A stretch of DNA of 64,000 bases from positions 124,001 through 188,000 of the forward strand of contig NZ_JACJPF010000044.1 in assembly GCF_014695915.1 (NCBI RefSeq), given 5' to 3'. Position numbers and translations under genes: made by a program. Within the stretch, counting starts at the first letter, position 1. The number at the start of each line of letters is the position of its first letter. The DNA comes from Trichocoleus sp. FACHB-40. Its GTDB lineage: Bacteria; Cyanobacteriota; Cyanobacteriia; Cyanobacteriales; FACHB-T130. The notes beneath the pieces were generated by a model that was not told the DNA's origin, searched no databases, and saw nothing but the letters and a program-made list of their open reading frames with translations. Below are positions 54,484 to 63,239 of this stretch, in pieces.

Positions 54484-55599
54484 ATGACAGAGCAGGTTTT
54501 AATTCTTGGAGGAAGCGGACGGATTGGCAGCAGCGTAGCAGCCGATCTGGTCGCACACACACAGGCGCAAGTTATACTTACTGGCAGACACGAAGCTGCT
54601 GGGATGTCGGTCACTCAAGAGCTGGGGTCGAAAGTGAAATTCCTGGGTCTAGATTTGGCAGACGACTCGGTACTCAGGGATGCGATCGCCTGTTGTAATC
54701 TGGTAATCCACTGTGCGGGGCCATTTCATTACCGGGATGATAGAGTCCTAAAACTCTGTATAAAAGAGGGTGTCAACTATCTGGATGTCAGCGATCACCC
54801 ATCCTATACACGCAAAGCCTTAGATTGCCGAGAAGAAGCTGCCGCTGCGGGGGTGACAGCGATTGTTAACACGGGAATTTTCCCCGGTATCTCTAATAGT
54901 ATGGTGCGCCAGTGCGTCGAGCAGCTAGATGAGACAGACAGGATTCACCTGAGTTATCTCGTATCGGGTTCCGGCGGGAGTGGGGTGACGGTGATGCGAA
55001 CCACATTTCTAGGGTTGCAAAAACCCTTTGAAGTTTGGATAGATGGTCAATGGCAGGAGATAAAGCCGTATAGCGATCGCGAAGTCATTGAGTTTCCGCC
55101 GCCTTACGGTCGCACTGGCGTTTACTGGTTTGATATGCCAGAAGCCTTTACGCTACCGGAAACTTTCCCAGTCAAAACCGTAATCACCAAATTTGGCACA
55201 GTTCCCGATTTTTACAATTACCTTACCTGGAGTGTTGCCCACTGGTGGCCTTCCAGCTGGCTAAGAAATCGTTATGTCATCGAGTTTTTAGCCAGAGTCA
55301 GTCACCGCATGACCGATGTAAGCGATCGCTTTACCGGAGTTGGCGTAGCCATTCGTTCTGAAGCCACCGGACGTAAAGATGGACAACCAGCCAAGTTTTG
55401 CTCAACTTTAGTGCATGAAAACACCGCAGTTGCAGCTGGTTATGGTACTGGCAGCCTTGCCGAATTAGTGCTAACTGGGAAACTTAAAAAACCCGGTGTT
55501 TGGGCAGTAGAACAGGCACTCCCCACCGATTTATTTGAACATACCATGCAAAGCCGAGGGCTTAATATTCATCAAGAGTGGTTGCCTCAGAAAAATTAA
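54484..55599 (+). CDS. Saccharopine dehydrogenase-like NAD(P)-binding oxidoreductase
   Basis: 371 residues. Rossmann start VLILGGSGRIGSSVAADLVA, LVIHCAGPFHYRDDRVLKLC, GVNYLDVSDHP and AAAGVTAIVNTGIFPGISNS are typical of the saccharopine-dehydrogenase NADP-binding family. The C-terminal half has GRTGVYWFDMPEAFTLP and TGVGVAIRSEATGRKDGQP, as in related cyanobacterial and plant oxidoreductases. Not a lysine-pathway enzyme with confidence; substrate unknown. No signal peptide. It stands alone; the ATG follows a weak site. Confidence 0.85.
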   Translation: MTEQVLILGGSGRIGSSVAADLVAHTQAQVILTGRHEAAGMSVTQELGSKVKFLGLDLADDSVLRDAIACCNLVIHCAGPFHYRDDRVLKLCIKEGVNYLDVSDHPSYTRKALDCREEAAAAGVTAIVNTGIFPGISNSMVRQCVEQLDETDRIHLSYLVSGSGGSGVTVMRTTFLGLQKPFEVWIDGQWQEIKPYSDREVIEFPPPYGRTGVYWFDMPEAFTLPETFPVKTVITKFGTVPDFYNYLTWSVAHWWPSSWLRNRYVIEFLARVSHRMTDVSDRFTGVGVAIRSEATGRKDGQPAKFCSTLVHENTAVAAGYGTGSLAELVLTGKLKKPGVWAVEQALPTDLFEHTMQSRGLNIHQEWLPQKN

Positions 55600-55731
55600 T
55601 GTATCCTGCGGCAGAAGGCACAGTTGTAGCTGGACAAGTACGATTCATTTCGTACTAATAGATGACGTTAGTAGTTTTATCTACTCGCGTCTGGTAAAAC
55701 TTTTGCGAAAAAAAATCAGGAGGTAATTTTC

Positions 55732-56088
55732 ATGCAAAGAATTTTATTAGCTCTCAAGCAAGGATTGCAAAAGCGTATTTTTGTTTTAGGTTTGATGGGT
55801 TTAATCAGCTTGTCAGGTATATTTATTTTCGCCGCGCCAAGTTATGCAGTGCTACATTCAAAAGACAAGCTATCACCTCAAGAAAAAATTGATCGCGCCT
55901 ACGAATATAGCGAAGCCACAGGTATTTTAGAAGAAGAAAAGCAGGCATCAGAAAATGCCAATGAAACCTTTGACTTCAATGAAAAGGCTAACGTCAAGAC
56001 AGTAACAGGCGCTACAGAAGAAAATTCCGAGCCAAATTTGATAGAAAAAGCGCAAGATTTAATTCAAAAGGTGATAGGAAACGACTAA
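55732..56088 (+). CDS. Small exported protein of unknown function
   Basis: 118 residues. A strong ribosome binding site AGGAGG lies 8 bases before ATG 55732. Signal peptide with basic start (LKQGLQKRIF), hydrophobic core and cleavage near AAPSYA. The mature part is short, polar and acidic (LSPQEKIDRAYEYSEATGIL, EEEKQASENANETFDF) and ends with an amphipathic helix LIEKAQDLIQKVIGND. No family recognised. Followed by a perfect 18-base inverted repeat. Confidence 0.72.
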   Translation: MQRILLALKQGLQKRIFVLGLMGLISLSGIFIFAAPSYAVLHSKDKLSPQEKIDRAYEYSEATGILEEEKQASENANETFDFNEKANVKTVTGATEENSEPNLIEKAQDLIQKVIGND

Positions 56089-56094
56089 AAATAT

Positions 56095-56138
56095 CTCTAA
56101 TTTCTAGTTTCCAGACTTAGGGAAACTAGAAATTAGAG
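56095..56138. terminator. Perfect inverted repeat between convergent genes
   Basis: CTCTAATTTCTAGTTTCC (56095-56112) and GGAAACTAGAAATTAGAG (56121-56138) are exact 18-base complements with an 8-base loop. It begins seven bases after the stop of the 55732-56088 gene. No U-tract, but position suits a terminator or mRNA 3'-end hairpin. Confidence 0.65.
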
Positions 56139-56171
56139 ACTCTGCCTCACCGCTTGGCTATCAACAAATGC

Positions 56172-56633
56172 CTATCGATTAAAGGTAAAACGACCATTTA
56201 CCTTTTCCCCATTAATATCAGAGAGAATAACAACTTTATACTCCCCAGGTGCTTGCTCAGGTAGCAAAACAGCGTAGTGTTTACCCTCAGCATCGTACTT
56301 CATATCTAGCGTTTTTTGACTCCCATTAGGTAACTGAACCTGAGCCGTTACTTTGGCGTTAGGAATTGCTTCGTGAGTGTCACCTTTCTGGAGATACAAA
56401 TCCAGGTGAGTGCCTTTATCTTCCTTTTCAGGAACAAACTCTAAATGATAGTTTCCCGTCTCCACAACTTTACCTCCTTTGGAGGGTTGTGAGTGGTCGC
56501 CTTTGTCAGCCGTTTCTGAGGAAGAAACAGCGGGACTATTATCTGGAGTTGCTGCTTGTTTTCCGTTGCTACAGGAACCCAAAAGAAGTAATCCCATAGC
56601 GAAAAAAGCCAAACTTACCTTAAATAATTTCAT
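56172..56633 (-). CDS. Periplasmic lipoprotein of the metal-efflux gene set
   Basis: 153 residues. The signal peptide ends in the lipobox LLLLGSCSNG. A Ser/Ala linker and a domain YHLEFVPEKEDKGTHLDLYL, NAKVTAQVQLPNGSQKTLDM and LLPEQAPGEYKVVILSDING form an immunoglobulin-like beta-sandwich. Such lipoproteins often accompany CusA/CusB-type efflux genes in cyanobacteria. It lies 28 bases downstream of the RND pump gene on the same strand. Confidence 0.82.
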   Translation of the reverse strand: MKLFKVSLAFFAMGLLLLGSCSNGKQAATPDNSPAVSSSETADKGDHSQPSKGGKVVETGNYHLEFVPEKEDKGTHLDLYLQKGDTHEAIPNAKVTAQVQLPNGSQKTLDMKYDAEGKHYAVLLPEQAPGEYKVVILSDINGEKVNGRFTFNR

Positions 56634-56661
56634 CTTTACTTTGCGTCCTTGGCGCTTTATA

Positions 56662-59600
56662 TCAAACCTTTTTAGGTATCAAAATTTTCCCAAACTGAGC
56701 ATACAAAGCAGGTAATACTAACAGCGTTAAAGCTGTAGAAGTAAACAATCCGCCCAACACCACCACCGCTAAAGGTTGCAAAATTTCTTTACCAGCACCG
56801 CCGCCAAATACCAGAGGTAACAAGCCTAAAGCCGAGGTAAAAGCCGTCATCAAAATAGCATTTAGCCGCTGCATCGAGCCTTCAATTATGACTTCACGAA
56901 AAGGCAAACCATCGGCAAATTTAGCATTGTAATTATCAACTAATAACAACCCGTTGCGAGTGGCGACACCAAACAGGGTGATAAAACCAACCAGAGAAGC
57001 CACAGAGATAACACCATCTGTGAGCGCAATTGAAAGCACTCCTCCCACTAATGCTAAGGGTAAATTAATCATAATCATCGCAGTTGAGGGAAAAGATTTA
57101 ACTGAAAAATATATTAATATCGTAATTATCACGAAAGCTAAAGAGCTAAATAGTAATATGTTTTGGGTAGCTCGTTGTTCTGACTCGAATTGGCCGCCAT
57201 ATTGAATAAAGTAACCAGGAGGTAATTGCACTTGTTGCTTAACTTTGGCGCTAATTTCATCTACTACAGAGCGCAAATCTCTACCGCTGGCGTTGGCGGA
57301 TACAACAATTAAACGGGAAACATTTTCACGGTTGATAGTATTTGGGCCTGTCCCGTAGTCAATTTTTGCAACTTGAGCGAGGGGAATTTTTTGATTGTTA
57401 GGAGTATCGACTAGCAAGTTACTAATAGTATCCAAGTTGCGGCGAGCATCTTCTTTTAACCACACAACAAGGTCAAAGGTTTGTTGCTGCTCTAAGACTT
57501 GGGAAACGACTTTTCCATTGAGCGCTGTTTCAATAGTTTCTGACAGTTCGCCCACAGTTAAACCATAACGAGCAGCAGCTGACCTGTCAAACTGAATTTG
57601 AATCTGTCTAATTGGCAATTGGGGTTCTAGTTGCAAGTCTACAATACCGGGGACAGTTTTCATGATGTCTTCGACTTGTCTGCCAATTGTGCGGAGTTGC
57701 TGCAAGTCGGGGCCAAAAATTTTGAGCGCGATCGCACTCCTGACCCCTGATAGCACTTCATCCATCCGGTGAGAAATAAAACCGCCAATATTGGGCGCAA
57801 CACCAGGTAATTTAGCAAATTCTTCCCGTAGCTTTTCAATACTTCCCGTGCGGTCTTTTATCCCAGCTTCGCTCAGTTCCACATCCAAATGTCCAAAGTT
57901 CACACCTGCTGCATCAGCATCTCCGGGGGCGCGTCCCGATCGTAACTGGATAAAATCAAAGCGGGGATCGTCCTTGAGAGCATCCTGAAGCGCTTCACCA
58001 GCACGGTTGGTATTTTCCAGAGAAACACCGGGATAGAGAGTCAGGGTATTGACGAGCGATCGCTCTTGAAACTCCGGCAAAAATACCCGTCCCAACGAAG
58101 GCGCGATCGCAATTGCTGCTACAAGAGATGCGATCGCGATCGCAGAAATTAGCTTAGAACTACGCAGAGAAAACATTAAAAAGGGACGATAAAGCCCTTT
58201 AAAAAATCTCGCCACCCACGGTTCTTTTTCTGGAAAACTACCGTGAGGCAGTAAGATAGCACATAAAGCTGGAGTAACTGTAAGTGCTGTAACACTAGAA
58301 GCCAAAACTGCCACTAAATAAGCAATACCCATCGGTGCAAAAATGCGACCTTCTACACCAGCCAAAGCAAAAATTGGGGAAAATACAACCACAGTAATTA
58401 ATGTGGCACCAAACAAAGAATCGCGCACCTCCTGACAGCCTTCAAAAACCACATCTAAAGGAGATTTTATATTTAGAATTTGGGATTGGGAATTGGGAAG
58501 ATTCCTCTGTTCACTTTCCCCAGTCCCCAGTCCCTTGTTCTTATATTCCCGCAGAGAACGGTAGACATTTTCAGCATCCACAATCGCATCATCTACCGCT
58601 GAACCAATGGCTACAGCCAAGCCGCCCAAAGTCATCGTATTAAGTCCCAGTCCCAGCCAATTTAACGCCAGTAATCCTAGCAGCAAAGACAAGGGAAGCG
58701 CCGTGAGACTAACTACGAGAGTCCGCCAATTCATCAAAAACGGAATCAAAATTAGGGCAACAATAAAGCTACCTTCGACCAAAGCTTCCCTAACATTTTC
58801 AATCGAAGCATCGATAAAGTCTTCTTGACGAAAAGTTACCTGCACTTGTACATCTTTGGGTAAGCCAGATTTAACCTCTGCCATTGCCGCTTCTATGGCA
58901 CGAGTGACAGTCGGAGTATCAACAAGCGGCTGTTTATTAACCATTAAAACTATTGCCTTTTTGCCGTTCAAGCTGGCATCGCCACGCTTCAAGGCAGCAC
59001 CAATTTTAACATCAGCAACATCTCCTAGCATAATGGGTGTACCATTGCGAGATGTAATTACTGATTGCTGTAAGTCTTCAATAGATTCAATTCGCCCAAT
59101 GCCTCGGATTAATAATTCTTGGTCTGGATTAGTTAAATAACCACCAGGAGCATTAACATTAGCAGCAGCAGCAGCTTCTTGTACTTCGCGCAAAGAGACA
59201 TTAAACGCCTTCAGCTTTTCTGAATCAACTAATACTTGATACTGGCGAATATCACCGCCATAAGCCACAACTTGCGAGACACCAGGAACAGCTAAGAGGC
59301 GATTGGTCACTTGCCAATCGACAATGCGCCGTAACTCCATCAAGTCGATTTGGGATTGAGGTTTATCCTCGGTAATAGTAAAAGCATATTGGAGTACAGT
59401 ACCGATAGGGGAACTAATAGGCGAAATTTGGGGTGAATCAACACTTTTTGGTAGCTTTTCTTGAGCTTGCTGCAATCTTTCTGTCACTAACTGCCGGGCT
59501 TGATAAATATCAGTTTCCCAATTGAAAATAACTTTCACAACTGAGAGTCCTACCGCTGAAGCAGAGCGTACTGTTGTTACCCCCGGAGTCCCATTAATTG

Positions 59601-59814
59601 CACTTTCAATAGGTAAAGTAACGAGGGATTCTACTTCCTCTGGTGCCAATCCTGGGGATTCAGTTTGTATTTCTACTTGGGGTGGAGCAAAATTGGGAAA
59701 AACATCCACTGGCATTTGCGAAGCCACGCGAAAGATCCATACTGTAATTATCCCGGCGGCGAGGACAACTATCCAGCGTTGTTTAATAGACCATTTGATG
59801 ATGGCACTGAGCAT
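56662..59814 (-). CDS. Heavy-metal efflux RND transporter permease (CusA/CzcA-like)
   Basis: 1050 residues with the RND layout of two times six spans and large periplasmic loops. Landmarks: VDVFPNFAPPQVEIQTESPG, ITSRNGTPIMLGDVADVKI, the TM4 charged motif VAIGSAVDDAIVDAENVYRS, GDADAAGVNFGHLDVELSEA, FISHRMDEVLSGVRSAIALK (typical of metal RNDs) and ATRNGLLLVDNYNAKFADGL. Between ENVYRSLREY and LDVVFEGCQEV lies an unusual insert NKGLGTGESEQRNLPNSQSQ encoded by an STRR repeat. The pump is a proton-driven metal exporter; the partner adaptor is at 61482. Confidence 0.93.
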   Translation of the reverse strand: MLSAIIKWSIKQRWIVVLAAGIITVWIFRVASQMPVDVFPNFAPPQVEIQTESPGLAPEEVESLVTLPIESAINGTPGVTTVRSASAVGLSVVKVIFNWETDIYQARQLVTERLQQAQEKLPKSVDSPQISPISSPIGTVLQYAFTITEDKPQSQIDLMELRRIVDWQVTNRLLAVPGVSQVVAYGGDIRQYQVLVDSEKLKAFNVSLREVQEAAAAANVNAPGGYLTNPDQELLIRGIGRIESIEDLQQSVITSRNGTPIMLGDVADVKIGAALKRGDASLNGKKAIVLMVNKQPLVDTPTVTRAIEAAMAEVKSGLPKDVQVQVTFRQEDFIDASIENVREALVEGSFIVALILIPFLMNWRTLVVSLTALPLSLLLGLLALNWLGLGLNTMTLGGLAVAIGSAVDDAIVDAENVYRSLREYKNKGLGTGESEQRNLPNSQSQILNIKSPLDVVFEGCQEVRDSLFGATLITVVVFSPIFALAGVEGRIFAPMGIAYLVAVLASSVTALTVTPALCAILLPHGSFPEKEPWVARFFKGLYRPFLMFSLRSSKLISAIAIASLVAAIAIAPSLGRVFLPEFQERSLVNTLTLYPGVSLENTNRAGEALQDALKDDPRFDFIQLRSGRAPGDADAAGVNFGHLDVELSEAGIKDRTGSIEKLREEFAKLPGVAPNIGGFISHRMDEVLSGVRSAIALKIFGPDLQQLRTIGRQVEDIMKTVPGIVDLQLEPQLPIRQIQIQFDRSAAARYGLTVGELSETIETALNGKVVSQVLEQQQTFDLVVWLKEDARRNLDTISNLLVDTPNNQKIPLAQVAKIDYGTGPNTINRENVSRLIVVSANASGRDLRSVVDEISAKVKQQVQLPPGYFIQYGGQFESEQRATQNILLFSSLAFVIITILIYFSVKSFPSTAMIMINLPLALVGGVLSIALTDGVISVASLVGFITLFGVATRNGLLLVDNYNAKFADGLPFREVIIEGSMQRLNAILMTAFTSALGLLPLVFGGGAGKEILQPLAVVVLGGLFTSTALTLLVLPALYAQFGKILIPKKV
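58480..58536. repeat. STRR repeat inside the RND pump coding region
   Basis: TGGGATTGGGAATTGGGAAG and TTCCCCAGTCCCCAGTCCCT show the CCCCAGT/CCCCAAT heptamers. The insert is in frame and adds about 25 residues in a cytosolic loop of the pump, without stops. Confidence 0.85.
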
Positions 59815-59905
59815 TTTTGGTTTGTCAGTCGTGAGAATCCCTTTTTAATAATTGACACAGCAAAATGAAATCAGGATGAAATTTTAGCTAAGGAGTAGAA
59901 GAGTT

Positions 59906-60691
59906 ATGGGTAAAGTGGCAATTATTGGGGTGATGTTCGTAATCGTCGCAGTAGTAGGGGCGGGAGTGTTAGCCTGGACTGCATGGAAGCAGCACCGACA
60001 AGAGGAGCAACGACGCGAACAAGACAAACGTCAGCGATTAGCTCAGCCTGAAGAAGCAAGAAAGCGGGAAAACTTAAATCAGCCGCAGCCGAAGAATCCA
60101 GAAACAACCATCCAGTCACCGGAGCTGGGAAGTTTGATTGGTGAGATTGAAGATGGTATGCGCGAGTTGAAAACATCTATCAATGACGTTTTCGCAAAGC
60201 CTGCAACTCAACAAAGTAAGCCAATGTTAGCTTCAAAACTAGCTGTTCTCCTAGCATCAGGAAGATGGAAAGAAGCTGACGAAGAAACACTCAGGATTAT
60301 GCTTCAAGTGGCAGATCGAGAAAAAGAAGGTTGGCTGGATGTAGCAGCCATCAAAAAATTCCCTTGTGAAGACCTTCGCGCTATCGACCAACTTTGGTTA
60401 GAATCCTCTGATGGACGCTTTGGGTTTAGTGTACAAAAGCAAATTTGGAAAAGCTTAGGCGGAAATTTCAACGCTGACGATCAAATTTATGAAGCTTTTA
60501 GCGATCGCGTAGGATGGCGCGTGAATCAAAACTGGCTACAAGTCGATGACCTTACCTTCAATTCCTCGGCTCCCAATGGACATTTGCCTGCTGTTGCTGT
60601 CAGGTTGGGAGGGTTGAGTTGGGGTGTGACGGGGTTTTGGTGGGAAAAGAGACAAGCCTACGTTTTTCTTCTCTCTGACAAAGACTGGTAA
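59906..60691 (+). CDS. GUN4-domain protein with N-terminal membrane anchor
   Basis: 261 residues from ATG 59906 with AAGGAG ten bases upstream. Residues 1-27 form a membrane helix (VAIIGVMFVIVAVVGAGVLA), followed by a highly charged Arg/Glu-rich linker (30-100). The GUN4 domain (about 105-261) has LASGRWKEADEETLRIMLQV, CEDLRAIDQLWLESSDGRFG, FSVQKQIWKSLGG, DRVGWRVNQNWLQVDDLTFN and a C-terminal GVTGFWWEKR. GUN4 domains bind porphyrins and in cyanobacteria many are stand-alone or anchored. It lies between the two RND genes on the opposite strand. Confidence 0.9.
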   Translation: MGKVAIIGVMFVIVAVVGAGVLAWTAWKQHRQEEQRREQDKRQRLAQPEEARKRENLNQPQPKNPETTIQSPELGSLIGEIEDGMRELKTSINDVFAKPATQQSKPMLASKLAVLLASGRWKEADEETLRIMLQVADREKEGWLDVAAIKKFPCEDLRAIDQLWLESSDGRFGFSVQKQIWKSLGGNFNADDQIYEAFSDRVGWRVNQNWLQVDDLTFNSSAPNGHLPAVAVRLGGLSWGVTGFWWEKRQAYVFLLSDKDW

Positions 60692-60733
60692 CTTGTAAAA
60701 TTCTCTCCATCGTCACTTACACAAATTAAACCT

Positions 60734-61411
60734 CTAACTGAGCGTTTCCGGATCAATTCCCCTTGCCCGTAGCAACTCTACAAGACGCTCTGCTCGTTCA
60801 TCTGGCGTTGGGAATCTATTACCTTCCTCGTCATACCAGTAGAGCCATTCTCGCGTACATCTCTCATAAGTTCCAGTCTCGCGTCCAATTCCCAAGGCAA
60901 TCTCAGGCATCCAGACAGGTTCACCGGATAGACGCTGATATGCCCCATCTACCAAGCGGTACACTTCCAAGGGATCGTGGCGATCGCGCCGAGAATAATC
61001 GGGGTTGTAAACGCAATAGTACAACACGCCTAATCGGGCATAATCGGTAATTTTCTCGTCGTATTCTCCCCCGTAGGTTTTGGAAACGACTTCTAAGACC
61101 CAAATTGGAACAATGTTATTTTCTTCCCAAACGATGTAACTTGGTCGTAACTTACCATTCTTGAGTCGCGGTACTCCCAAACTCAGGAAACTATCGGGAA
61201 CTATGGCAATTCTGGGATTTGTCCCAGTTGTATGGTAAATGCCCATATTTACGCCGAAAAACCAGTCGTTACGACTAGCCCACAGCAAATTTAAAATTAT
61301 CCTCAGCAAGGTGGGGATTAGGATTTGTAATTCATGATCCACTGGAGTGTCGTCAGAATCTGGTAGTTCGTCACTTGAGGGTAGATTTTGTAGCGGATTG
61401 TAGTTTACCAT
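60734..61411 (-). CDS. Uma2 family (DUF820) protein
   Basis: 225 residues. PD-(D/E)XK-type elements typical of the larger Uma2 subgroup: RIAIVPDSFLSLGVPRLKNG, SYIVWEENNIVPIWVLEVVS, KTYGGEYDEKITDYARLGVL and YYCVYNPDYSRRDRHDPLEV. C-terminal NRFPTPDERAERLVELLRAR is a common tail in this group. It lies between the CusB-like gene and the GUN4 gene, on the strand of the RND genes. Function unknown. Confidence 0.88.
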   Translation of the reverse strand: MVNYNPLQNLPSSDELPDSDDTPVDHELQILIPTLLRIILNLLWASRNDWFFGVNMGIYHTTGTNPRIAIVPDSFLSLGVPRLKNGKLRPSYIVWEENNIVPIWVLEVVSKTYGGEYDEKITDYARLGVLYYCVYNPDYSRRDRHDPLEVYRLVDGAYQRLSGEPVWMPEIALGIGRETGTYERCTREWLYWYDEEGNRFPTPDERAERLVELLRARGIDPETLS

Positions 61412-61481
61412 AATCGCTCTTTTAGCGCCTCCTGTCTGGATCTTAACTTGCTCAGGCTTTCAGGCTAGAGATAGGCATAAT

Positions 61482-63086
61482 CTACCGTTTTGGGGTTAGT
61501 TGCTGGGGATCGGAATCCTGAGTTTTCGGCATTTCCGGAATTGAGAAATCTACCAAACTGACGGCTTTTTTGGTGCGACGACCTAACCAAAAAGCACCAG
61601 ATGCGATCGCTCCCCCACCAGCTACAGCCCACAGCCAGGGAAGGAAATTTTGGATTATTGACTCTTTTTCTTCACTTTTCCCTTTTTCCGCCTCCCGAAT
61701 TGCGCCCTGTTGTGGGGAGCGATTGCCTTTTAAAGATTCGGCATAAAGTTGAATTGCGCCTTGGGTGACGATGCGATCGCCATCAAACAAGCCACTCTTA
61801 ATTTCAACTAAGTCTCCCAAAGTTCTACCCAAAGTAACTTCAGCAGGCTTGAAAGTTGTACCATTTTCCACATAAACCAGCTGTCTGCCATTGGCTTCTA
61901 CTACAGCTGAAGTTGGCATCACTAACACAGCAGTTGGTGTCTTATCAGTCAAAACTTCTAATTGGGCAAACATTCCCGGTTTCAACTGCCCATCAGCATT
62001 ATCCAGTTCGGCTTTTACTGGTACAACCCGCGTTTCACCTTCTACAACCGAGCCAATTACGGCAATCTTGCCTGTAAAAGTACGATTCGGCAAACTGGCA
62101 ACCTTTGCGATCGCTTGTTGCCCAATTTTGACTTTTTCTAAATCTTTTTCGTAGATATTCGCCGTAGCCCAAACCCGACTATTATTGAGAATGGTCATCA
62201 ACTTTTCCCCCGCCTCTTCCACCGATTGACCAAGAGTGATTTCCCGGTCAGCAACAGTTCCAGAAATCGGTGCAGTCACCGTCACCAATCCTTTATCATT
62301 GGCACGAGTTCCTAGTTGTTGCAGTCGAGTTTGATAAGTGGCGTTACTCAGGCGGATACGAGATTTTGCCACTTCTACCGCTGATTTAGCGCGTTTAAGT
62401 TGCGCTTCAGCTTCCAGAACTTCCCGGCGGCTAGTGGCTTTGGTAACTGTCGCCAAAGCTTCTGCCAGTTCGGTTTCGTCTTCCAGCACTTGGCGGCGCG
62501 GAATTGCTCCCTGTGCTGAGAGTTCCCGATCTCGGTTATACCGTTCCTCCGCCAATGCTAACTGGCTGCGGGCTTGTTTTATCTCCGCTGCGGCTATCTG
62601 TAAATATCGCTGATAATTTTGTTCGGCTAACTTTAAATCAGCTTCAGCTTGTTGCAAATCTCCCTCTGCTTCTGCCCGTTTTTCCTGGGAATTAACGCGC
62701 AATTCTACTAAGTCAGGTGCGGCGATGACGGCGACAACTTTCCCAGCTTGGACAACGGCACCAGGTTCTACTAAAAGTTCAACAATTTTACCTGGGGTTG
62801 GTGAAGTAACTTCTACTTTTTGGCTGGGCAAAGTTTCAATTTGACCTGTAGTTTTAATGCCAAAATCCATCTGCTGCTTCGTGACAGGTTTAACTTCGAT
62901 TCCCATCCGCTTTAGTGTTTGGGAATCCACCTGAATTCCCTGTTGAGTCCCCGGATTTGCTTCTGTTTCTTGATGAAATTCGTCTCCATGCCCACCATGA
63001 GCTAAAACAAATTTTGGCGTTATAAGTAACAACAAAAATAGAAATATTCCGGAAACAGAACGCATTGCCATAAGGTGGAAGCGCAT
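61482..63086 (-). CDS. Heavy-metal efflux RND periplasmic adaptor (CusB/CzcB-like)
   Basis: 534 residues. A signal peptide (SGIFLFLLLLITPKFVLA) is followed by a His-rich metal-binding start HGGHGDEFHQE. Adaptor motifs: IEVKPVTKQQMDFGIKTTGQ, the lipoyl/barrel-sandwich segment KIVELLVEPGAVVQAGKVVA, a long coiled-coil hairpin (about 130-255) and LVTVTAPISGTVADREITLG. A C-terminal membrane helix WLWAVAGGGAIASGAFWLGR anchors it. It links the CusA-like pump (56662) to the outer membrane channel; no outer-membrane gene is present here. Confidence 0.92.
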   Translation of the reverse strand: MRFHLMAMRSVSGIFLFLLLLITPKFVLAHGGHGDEFHQETEANPGTQQGIQVDSQTLKRMGIEVKPVTKQQMDFGIKTTGQIETLPSQKVEVTSPTPGKIVELLVEPGAVVQAGKVVAVIAAPDLVELRVNSQEKRAEAEGDLQQAEADLKLAEQNYQRYLQIAAAEIKQARSQLALAEERYNRDRELSAQGAIPRRQVLEDETELAEALATVTKATSRREVLEAEAQLKRAKSAVEVAKSRIRLSNATYQTRLQQLGTRANDKGLVTVTAPISGTVADREITLGQSVEEAGEKLMTILNNSRVWATANIYEKDLEKVKIGQQAIAKVASLPNRTFTGKIAVIGSVVEGETRVVPVKAELDNADGQLKPGMFAQLEVLTDKTPTAVLVMPTSAVVEANGRQLVYVENGTTFKPAEVTLGRTLGDLVEIKSGLFDGDRIVTQGAIQLYAESLKGNRSPQQGAIREAEKGKSEEKESIIQNFLPWLWAVAGGGAIASGAFWLGRRTKKAVSLVDFSIPEMPKTQDSDPQQLTPKR

Positions 63087-63159
63087 GGCTAGAAATTCCT
63101 TATATCACAGCATTTAACAAGTTTCGCAAAAGATAATGAAATCAGGATGAAATCACTAC

Positions 63160-63225
63160 TGCCGACACCCTGTAGGGTACGGTTACACGAGCGAAACCTA
63201 CCAACGCGGGCTTCGTGGGCAATGG
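63160..63225. repeat. Remnant of a dispersed palindromic repeat
   Basis: CACCCTGTAGGGTACGGTTA, CACGAGCGAAACCTACCAAC and GCGGGCTTCG resemble GGGTGCGGCTACGCGAACGA with GCCTGCCTACGCAGGC near 17935-17970 and a shorter piece near 7263. Divergent copies of one element. Confidence 0.5.
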
Positions 63226-63239
63226 CAAAAGCTTGATAT

